A program made the position numbers and the translations under genes. A model generated the notes under the pieces. The model ran no database searches and had not been told where the DNA came from. It was given only the letters and a program-made list of their open reading frames with translations. A DNA stretch of 18,277 bases, taken from positions 22,700 to 40,976 of the forward strand of contig DHIV01000006.1 in assembly GCA_002403995.1 (NCBI GenBank). Reading direction: 5' to 3'. This document shows, one piece after another, positions 13,300-18,277 of this stretch. This DNA comes from Gallionella sp. UBA4737 (GTDB taxonomy: Bacteria; Pseudomonadota; Gammaproteobacteria; Burkholderiales; Gallionellaceae). Numbering within the stretch: position 1 is the first letter of the stretch; each line of letters opens with the position of its first letter.

Positions 13300-13848
13300 T
13301 CAGAAGCTGGGTTTGTCCGGTGAGTCTTGATAGTTTTTGACTCCGGCCATGATCTCGGCACGTGCCTCTTCTATGCCGTACCAGCCGCCGATCTTCACCC
13401 ACTTGTTGGGTTCGAGGTCTTTGTAGTGTTCGAAGAAATGGCTGATCTGCCTGAGCGTGATTTCCGGCAGCTCGGTGTAACTTTTCAGGTTGCGGTACAG
13501 CGTGGAGAGCTTGTCCACCGGCACGGCGAGCACCTTGGCATCCATGCCGGCTTCGTCTTCCATCTTCAACACCGCGAGCGGGCGGCAGCGCACCACCACG
13601 CCGGTATTCAGCGGCACGGGCGTGATCACCAGCACGTCCACCGGGTCGCCGTCGGCGGAAAGGGTGTGCGGGATATAGCCGTAGTTGCATGGATAATGCA
13701 TCGCGGTGTTCATGAAACGGTCGACGAAGATCGCGCCGGATTCCTTATCCACTTCGTATTTCACCGGCTCCCCGTGCATCGGGATCTCGATGATGACGTT
13801 GAAATCGTCGGGCAGGTTTTTCCCGGAGGGGACTTTGTTCAAACTCAT
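13300..13848 (-). CDS. ppa: Inorganic pyrophosphatase (family I)
   Basis: This cytoplasmic Mg-dependent enzyme hydrolyses pyrophosphate and so drives biosynthetic reactions. The 182-residue product has normal family length. The signature DGDPVDVLV (66-74) carries the metal-binding D66, D68 and D71, one residue offset from E. coli D65, D67 and D70. Other active-site blocks are KYEVDKESG (30-38), DRFMNTAMHYPCNYGYIP (43-60), VDKLSTLYRN (about 111-120) and FFEHYKDLEPNKWVK (about 138-152). The ATG at 13848 fits the family N-terminus; only a weak AGG lies upstream. A TACAAT-like -10 box occurs on the - strand at 13885-13890, without a clear -35. Confidence 0.97.
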   Translation of the reverse strand: MSLNKVPSGKNLPDDFNVIIEIPMHGEPVKYEVDKESGAIFVDRFMNTAMHYPCNYGYIPHTLSADGDPVDVLVITPVPLNTGVVVRCRPLAVLKMEDEAGMDAKVLAVPVDKLSTLYRNLKSYTELPEITLRQISHFFEHYKDLEPNKWVKIGGWYGIEEARAEIMAGVKNYQDSPDKPSF

Positions 13849-13951
13849 TATGCTGGGCCTTTTGGGGAAAAATTAAAGGCGCGAATTGTAGCATAGAGCC
13901 TGTGCCGAACTTCTGATGCGGGTATCTTCTCTAAATCCGAATCAGAAAAAT

Positions 13952-15829
13952 CTAACTTAGTTCCATCAGGCCCTTCAATGGCCCAACGAATTTCTCGTAG
14001 TTGCGCCAACGCTCAACTGAGGTTTTATACATCTTCTGCCTGACTTGCCAAAGGCTTGCTGTGGTCATTCGACGTTCCATTTTGTGGAAATCCAGACAGC
14101 GTTCATCCCAATCCAGACCGATGAATTCCACAATTTTGCGGCTCCATTCTTCCTGATCTTTCACCAAAGCTTCGTATGGGACATCCAGGAATACGTCCGG
14201 CGGAAGGGTTGAACGCCAGTGAGCCATGAGGCGGTGATACTGGCGGTAGTAATGGGCCAGGTCTGCCAGATCGTTGGTGAAGTGGGCGCCAGAGAAACTC
14301 TGAAAATAGTTGGAAAGACAAGTATCAATTGGGTGGCGCTGGGTGTGGATGAAACGAGCGTTCGGAAACACTGAATGGATCAGCCCCAAGTAGGCAAAAT
14401 CGCTTGGCATTTTATTCACCACAATCTTCGCATCAGTGGAAAAACTTGAAAGATGCCGAAAATATTCATCCGCCAATTTGATCAGCAAGTCCTTTTCCAA
14501 CGTTGCTTCTCGTATGGTATTTTCATACTTGTTATATGCATTACTCCAAAATAACAACTCTCCCGCACCAAAAGCTTCCGGATGCGAGGCAACAATTTGT
14601 TCGAGCAGTGAAGTTCCTGAACGCGGCATCCCCACAATAAAAACCGGTCTTGCCGAAACAGAGCCCCCTTTGCTAACCAGTGACAGCTTCTCGCGATTAT
14701 AAGTTCGAATCATGTCATCGACAAAAAGCTTCTGTCTTTGTCGATCATATTTGTGTGCGGCCAGTTTTAACAGCTTGTTGGCGCAACGGTAGTGTTCAAA
14801 GGCCTGGTCAAAGTCTTTCACATCATCGCAGAATTTGCCCATCGCAAAACGAAGGCGTGATTCCTGAAGCGGGTGAATGCCATTTCGAACGATAGTCTGC
14901 GCCTGAGATAGCCAGGCATCGTCGTCGTGGGTCATTTTGCGTAATCCGACAATATCAGCCAACGCCTCCGGCAGATTCGGTTTTATGGTCAGTGCGCGCT
15001 GATAATACGCATATGCCTCGTCGAACTTTCCCTTGAAGCCGGCGACCTGACCCAGGCCGACCAGCGCCTCCGCATAATCCGGTCGAATATGAAGCGCTTT
15101 TTGATAGCAGATTTCCGCCTCGTCCGGTTGACTTAGCAGCACAAGTATCTTGCCCAGATGGTTGAAGGATTCGGCAAAATCCGGCTTGAGTTTTATCGCC
15201 TGCCGAAAGCAGGCTTCAGCTTCTAAATGCCGGTCCGCAATAAAGAGTGCGCATCCGAGATTGTGATGCGCTTCGGGCAGATGAGGGGCCAGATTCACAG
15301 CATTTCGGGCATAAGTTTCGATTCCATCATACTGCCCACTTTCGATCAACGCCGAGCTTAAGTTGGTGTGCGCCATCGCATGCTTGGGGTTTAGTCTTAT
15401 TGCCTTTAGATAGCATGAAATTGCCTGATTGTAATTCCGCCGAGCACAGCATTCATTGCCTTGGCCAAAGAGAAGTTCTGCTTCAGCAACTGTGCCGGGT
15501 GTTGGGGAAACTGAGACTTTTTCTGAATTGCCGCCAAACCATAAGTGCAAGAGAAGGACTCTGGCGGTTTCGTCAACAATTACTTTATCAAGGTTGTTTT
15601 CGACCAGCTTTGATTTAAAGACACTGACCAGTTTTGCTTTCTTGTAAACGTTCAAACCCAGATCGCGCGAAGCAGTTTTTGCATGAGTGAGCAACTTCTG
15701 CTTGGCATTGGACCAGGCATTTCCCTGATGGTTATTTTTTGCGTTCCGAATGATCTCCGATATGAATGATTGAGCTAAAAGTTCGCCTTCCCTGGTTGCA
15801 GAACTTGAATCGAACCAACTGTGAATCAT
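13952..15829 (-). CDS. TPR-repeat sulfotransferase family protein
   Basis: The 625-residue protein has a helical N-terminal region (1-110), tetratricopeptide repeats at about 114-290 (for example AISCYLKAIRLNPKHAMAHT, AEACFRQAIKLKPDFAESFN, AEICYQKALHIRPDYAEALV), and a sulfotransferase domain at about 394-620. The 5'-PAPS loop is VFIVGMPRSGTSLLEQI (396-412). The 3'-phosphate-binding block is FIHTQRHPIDTCLSNYF (493-509), with R498 and S506 as the usual contacts. PAPS-dependent sulfate transfer to a protein or glycan is expected from the family, but the acceptor is unknown. The TPR part probably binds the substrate or scaffolds it. No signal peptide is seen. Codon use is less GC-rich than in ppa and folD. 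It stands alone between ppa and a repeat-bearing gap; the ATG at 15829 is the first in frame and lacks a clear ribosome-binding site. Confidence 0.88.
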   Translation of the reverse strand: MIHSWFDSSSATREGELLAQSFISEIIRNAKNNHQGNAWSNAKQKLLTHAKTASRDLGLNVYKKAKLVSVFKSKLVENNLDKVIVDETARVLLLHLWFGGNSEKVSVSPTPGTVAEAELLFGQGNECCARRNYNQAISCYLKAIRLNPKHAMAHTNLSSALIESGQYDGIETYARNAVNLAPHLPEAHHNLGCALFIADRHLEAEACFRQAIKLKPDFAESFNHLGKILVLLSQPDEAEICYQKALHIRPDYAEALVGLGQVAGFKGKFDEAYAYYQRALTIKPNLPEALADIVGLRKMTHDDDAWLSQAQTIVRNGIHPLQESRLRFAMGKFCDDVKDFDQAFEHYRCANKLLKLAAHKYDRQRQKLFVDDMIRTYNREKLSLVSKGGSVSARPVFIVGMPRSGTSLLEQIVASHPEAFGAGELLFWSNAYNKYENTIREATLEKDLLIKLADEYFRHLSSFSTDAKIVVNKMPSDFAYLGLIHSVFPNARFIHTQRHPIDTCLSNYFQSFSGAHFTNDLADLAHYYRQYHRLMAHWRSTLPPDVFLDVPYEALVKDQEEWSRKIVEFIGLDWDERCLDFHKMERRMTTASLWQVRQKMYKTSVERWRNYEKFVGPLKGLMELS

Positions 15830-15956
15830 GTTAACAAACCTTTCCGAGTCCTAAATTGATCAATCATCGCGGCCTTCACTACGCTCACGCTTAACACTAC
15901 CGCATCGCTGTTATAAACCCCCAGCACTATAGTGAACGGCCAGCCGAGAGAACTAC

Positions 15957-16039
15957 AGGGGTCAGGAGAATTACAGGAGTCAGCATCGAATAAATTTTAA
16001 AACTCAGGAGACTTAAAAAGCAATTTGATACTGACCCCT
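15957..16039. repeat. Intergenic element bounded by AGGGGTCAG / CTGACCCCT
   Basis: The termini AGGGGTCAG (15957-15965) and CTGACCCCT (16031-16039) are inverted repeats. Inside, ACAGG(G/A)GTCAG is repeated directly at about 15955 and 15973. This GGGGTCAG...CTGACCCC form often flanks REP-associated or IS200-like Y1 transposase genes, so it may be a remnant; no transposase reading frame is present. The gap as a whole (15830-16127) contains no gene; CAGGCACCGTCCCC at 16111-16124 may be a second fragment of this type. Confidence 0.5.
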
Positions 16040-16127
16040 TTAGCACTACACCACTAGCAAAACAAGCTGCCTGCGCTTGTGCGAGAGCAGGGTAAAATGC
16101 GGGGAAACCTCAGGCACCGTCCCCGTA

Positions 16128-16598
16128 TCACTCACTATTGTTTTCTATTGTTTTTTTCTTCTTTTTCTTGGACTGGGCGGGTTGACTGGTTTTGAGTGCC
16201 TCAACTTCTTTACGCAGAGCTTCTTCGCGTGACTGGGATTCTGCTAACTGCTTTTGCAGGGCATCTTGATCGGCCATCTTTTTCTGCATTTCATCTAATC
16301 GTGCATCAACATTCTTTTGCTTCTGTTCCTGTTCTTCCCGTTCCTTCTTTTGGCGATTATATTCGTCCGTTCGACGTTGCGTTTCAAGCCTTTGTTGCTC
16401 GATTTGCTGACGAGCCAATTCATTTTCCTGCTGCTGGCGTTTTAAAGCTTCGGCTTGCTGCTGACCTCCATAAATCATCTCATTGCCAGCATTAGTTCCT
16501 TGCCGCATTCCATCAATAAAGCCATCTCCATTTGCATAGAACGGCATTATTAAAATGGTTGTCAGAACGATTAACTTTGTCCAATAACTATGATTCAT
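16128..16598 (-). CDS. Secreted coiled-coil protein, third gene of the 3-gene cluster
   Basis: I do not recognise a family for this 156-residue product. A signal peptide is likely (about 1-24: basic start, hydrophobic LIVLTTILIMPFYA, then NG-DG). Residues 45-140 are a long charged coiled coil, very rich in Gln, Glu, Lys and Arg (for example QQQAEALKRQQQENELARQQ), ending in a short six-lysine tail. A glycine-rich segment, GMRQGTNAGNEMIYGG, precedes the coil. The ATG at 16598 follows a strong AGGGGA at 16605-16610 that overlaps the stop of the beta-flower gene, so the two are clearly one operon. A periplasmic structural or scaffold role is possible, but this is inference. Low-complexity composition makes homology calls unreliable. 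Confidence 0.72.
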   Translation of the reverse strand: MNHSYWTKLIVLTTILIMPFYANGDGFIDGMRQGTNAGNEMIYGGQQQAEALKRQQQENELARQQIEQQRLETQRRTDEYNRQKKEREEQEQKQKNVDARLDEMQKKMADQDALQKQLAESQSREEALRKEVEALKTSQPAQSKKKKKKTIENNSE

Positions 16599-16608
16599 TT
16601 AGTATCCC

Positions 16609-17058
16609 CTAGTGATTATCGTTAATCAAAAATATACCCAAAGGTGTATTGGTCCAGTAGCTATAAAAAAGTGGTTGCAGTGGTTCAAGCTCTTTCAATG
16701 CCCTAAGCGGTTTCAACTGCTTTAGCCCTTTTAAAGATTCAAGTTGTGTCAGTGTGGTAGTGGCATTTTTAAAAAAACCAACACCATATCCTTCATGGTC
16801 ATAAAGAATTCCTTGGTTGATCCATCCAAGATGCTTCCCATTAAATCCATAAATATTCGTTCCACTGATGTAAGCTACAGGAAGACCAGACCACATAAAG
16901 ACCGTTGCTTCTTCATCGGTATCGACATAGGCCACTGCTTCACCTTGATGATCGAATATAGTGATCTCGGCGGCATAACCACATCTGCACAATAAAAATG
17001 CAGTAGCCAATAGGAGAATGGAGCTTCGTAAAAGCAATGACATTGTTTGAGTTATCAA
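16609..17058 (-). CDS. Secreted 4-fold beta-flower protein with leucine-repeat tail
   Basis: The 149-residue product has a signal peptide (about 1-30, LLLATAFLLCRCGYAA-E). Four copies of a short beta motif follow: ITIFDHQGEAVAYVD (32-46), ATVFMWSGLPVAYIS (51-65), TNIYGFNGKHLGWIN (67-81) and GILYDHEGYGVGFF (83-96). This is the pattern of the 4-fold beta-flower domain, a family of unknown function. The tail (104-130) repeats leucine every third or fourth residue (LESLKGLKQLKPLRALKEL), an amphipathic helix. The start is TTG at 17058, overlapping the upstream TGA by 4 nt with GGAG 6 nt ahead. The in-frame ATG at 17043 is too far from that site but would also leave a signal peptide. It lies in the middle of a three-gene operon. 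The domain call rests on the repeat pattern. Confidence 0.75.
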   Translation of the reverse strand: MITQTMSLLLRSSILLLATAFLLCRCGYAAEITIFDHQGEAVAYVDTDEEATVFMWSGLPVAYISGTNIYGFNGKHLGWINQGILYDHEGYGVGFFKNATTTLTQLESLKGLKQLKPLRALKELEPLQPLFYSYWTNTPLGIFLINDNH

Positions 17059-17414
17059 GAAGAACTGCTCCTACTTTTCATGTCTGCATAGTCAGCGGCG
17101 CGCATCTTTTCCCAGTCCTCATCGGTAAACCACCCAGGACGTGGTGTCCCTTCCTCATATTCTGGTATGCCGGACTCGCTTTCTTTTTTGTTATAACGCT
17201 TTTGCTGCTCGTAGGATTCAAGTCTTTTATGCTTGGTCCAAACTTTTTCATGTTCGGTTTCCGCTGCAGCCTGCCATCGACAGACCGAGAAAAAATGGTG
17301 TTGAGCTTCTGTTGTGGGTTTTATTTTTCCACTATCAAGTGACTGGTAGAAATTACCATATTTTTTTAACAGAGCTCGTTCTTCATCAGTGAAGACAATG
17401 GCAGGCGGTTCCAT
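17055..17414 (-). CDS. DUF413/MaoP-like protein
   Basis: The 119-residue soluble product has a domain at residues 11-64 that follows E. coli MaoP (YifE, DUF413) closely. LLKKYGNFYQSLDSGKIKPT (15-34) corresponds to LLERHGYAFNELDLGKREPV, FFSVCR (41-46) to LFVAVCR, and TEHEKVWTK (53-61) to TEAERVWSK. MaoP in enterobacteria acts with the maoS site in organising the Ori macrodomain; DUF413 proteins elsewhere are not characterised. A charged C-terminal part, with GTPRPGWFTDEDWEKMR (89-105) and a serine tail, is not from MaoP. The ATG at 17414 has AGGA 9 nt upstream (17424-17427). It is the first gene of the cluster and overlaps the beta-flower gene by 4 nt. Any link to chromosome organisation here is speculative, since the partner genes encode exported proteins. 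Confidence 0.68.
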   Translation of the reverse strand: MEPPAIVFTDEERALLKKYGNFYQSLDSGKIKPTTEAQHHFFSVCRWQAAAETEHEKVWTKHKRLESYEQQKRYNKKESESGIPEYEEGTPRPGWFTDEDWEKMRAADYADMKSRSSSS

Positions 17415-17507
17415 ATGAAATCATCCTATCAAGCGCGAATCAATGACTAACGCGGAGGTCACAGGCATTGCGCGGTTTTATCTCGCAGCGTCCTGTAGAC
17501 AGAAGAA

Positions 17508-18116
17508 TTATACGTCATCACTACGACACTTTGCTAAGGCGTCTTCTAGGCTCACGGTATTTGTTATCCTGAGAATCTCGCATTCATAAGCTGGCATAAG
17601 TGGAGTAGATATACCCTGACGTTTCAGTGAAATGAGATAGCTGATCCCGTCCCGCCCACATTTTCCGGCTTCAGCCTTCGCGCTTTTGACCGCGAGTTCG
17701 GCTAACCTCTTGGGGCTTGGGTCTTGGATATTGGGGGGAATGCTGGTGTAGATAACAACATCGATGCCATTGAAGTTCCGCAGACTCTCAACAACCACTC
17801 CGTTTGGGGCGGGTGTCGATGGCCGGACGTAATGTTTTTCGGAGCACTCATTTCTTGTTTCTCTTCTCCACAGTAAGTCTTCCGCCCTTTCAAGACTAAC
17901 GCTTGCGTCCAGGACAAGAATTGTCGCTTGAACGCGGGAGCCGCCAGTCTTGATCGGAATAACTGTTGGGGCGTTGCTACGCGATGAACTTGAACGAGCG
18001 AATTCAATGCAGAAAGGGGTCTCAACCTCTTTCCTGTGCTCAATGATGAGTGGTTTGATTTCGCAGCCCTGATCTTCGATCAGTGAACCGTACGCGAGAA
18101 TTCCAATGCTTGGCAT
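17508..18116 (-). CDS. Gamma-glutamylcyclotransferase-fold (GGCT/AIG2-like) protein
   Basis: With the ATG at 18116 the product has 202 residues and opens MPSIGILAYGSLIED. The YGSL loop (9-12) right after the first strand is the hallmark of the gamma-glutamylcyclotransferase fold. A later LDASVSLERAEDLLWRRE (69-86) resembles the helix that follows the central strand, and E86 is a candidate for the catalytic glutamate; this is inferred, not certain. The start was chosen because YGSL sits near the N-terminus in the family and AAGGG lies 8 nt upstream; an upstream TTG (18149) would add 11 residues. The fold includes glutathione- and gamma-glutamyl-amine-cleaving enzymes, but substrate cannot be told. 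It lies 93 bp upstream of the MaoP-like gene on the same strand and may or may not be co-transcribed. Confidence 0.6.
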   Translation of the reverse strand: MPSIGILAYGSLIEDQGCEIKPLIIEHRKEVETPFCIEFARSSSSRSNAPTVIPIKTGGSRVQATILVLDASVSLERAEDLLWRRETRNECSEKHYVRPSTPAPNGVVVESLRNFNGIDVVIYTSIPPNIQDPSPKRLAELAVKSAKAEAGKCGRDGISYLISLKRQGISTPLMPAYECEILRITNTVSLEDALAKCRSDDV

Positions 18117-18193
18117 GCCGCCTACCCTTAGACATATAACTATGGGCAACTTCCCCGTTCAGGTAACACGGGGGCTATTTGTTCAATGTTCCC

Positions 18194-18277
18194 TTAAATG
18201 CTGAAATTCGCCAGCTTCTTCGGTACCGCAACATTTTTCAGGCGCACATACTGCGGCAGGCCATCCTTGAACGGCGG
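18194..18277 (-). CDS. 3' end of an unidentified gene (partial)
   Basis: On the - strand the frame is open from the window edge to TAA at 18194-18196, giving 27 residues that end in PKKLANFSI. Third codon positions are mostly G or C, as in the core genes here, so it is probably a genuine coding end. It is too short to name. It is separated from the GGCT-like gene by 77 bp. Confidence 0.5.
   Translation of the reverse strand, partial: PPFKDGLPQYVRLKNVAVPKKLANFSI

Noticed and set aside
13885..13913. Full sigma-70 promoter for ppa
   Set aside because: Only a TACAAT-like -10 is visible; no acceptable -35 at 16-18 bp.
16128..16190. T-rich run as a terminator
   Set aside because: It encodes the lysine tail of the coiled-coil protein on the - strand; there is no preceding stem.

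Overview
The window reads as chromosomal DNA of a betaproteobacterium, most likely from the Nitrosomonadales/Gallionellaceae neighbourhood. That assignment is inferred from protein style, GC-rich codon use in housekeeping genes and gene content; it was not tested by a search. Most genes are ordinary core metabolism. Two AT-richer stretches (1050-2215 and about 13950-18150) look like accessory DNA, and many intergenic gaps hold palindromic dispersed repeats.

Left part (1-4499, + strand): a methylthioadenosine (MTA) salvage block. It has the 3' half of mtnP, then apt, mtnA and a class II aldolase of the L-fuculose-phosphate-aldolase type, followed by a small uncharacterised gene. Together they would split MTA, recycle the adenine to AMP, isomerise methylthioribose-1-phosphate and cleave the product to DHAP plus a methylthio-aldehyde (a DHAP-shunt-like route). 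Wedged between apt and mtnA are two AT-rich, translationally coupled genes. Both resemble the Holliday-junction-resolvase-related endonuclease family. The first keeps the PD-(D/E)XK residues; the second appears to have lost the catalytic lysine.

Middle (4585-13848): a tRNA-Arg(CCT) with its promoter, a membrane-anchored PrxQ/Bcp peroxiredoxin and the ABC-F ATPase Uup. Uup converges on a YebC/PmpR-family gene with a 9-bp gap; homologues of both are linked to relief of polyproline ribosome stalling. Next come a PagP-fold outer-membrane barrel with substituted catalytic positions, a marR-emrA-emrB efflux operon (a 30-bp-arm palindrome sits between emrA and emrB), folD and ppa.

Right part (13952-18277, all on the - strand): a TPR-sulfotransferase fusion, then a tight three-gene cluster read as DUF413/MaoP-like protein -> secreted 4-fold beta-flower protein -> secreted coiled-coil protein. 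This is preceded by a gamma-glutamylcyclotransferase-fold protein and the 3' end of an unidentified gene at the edge.

The two best candidates for something undescribed are the active/degenerate nuclease-like pair at 1050-2215 and the MaoP-like/beta-flower/coiled-coil cluster at 16128-17414. The repeats are also unusual: at least six palindromic elements from several families, including one whose right arm seems to have been invaded by a copy of its own left flank (5346-5450).
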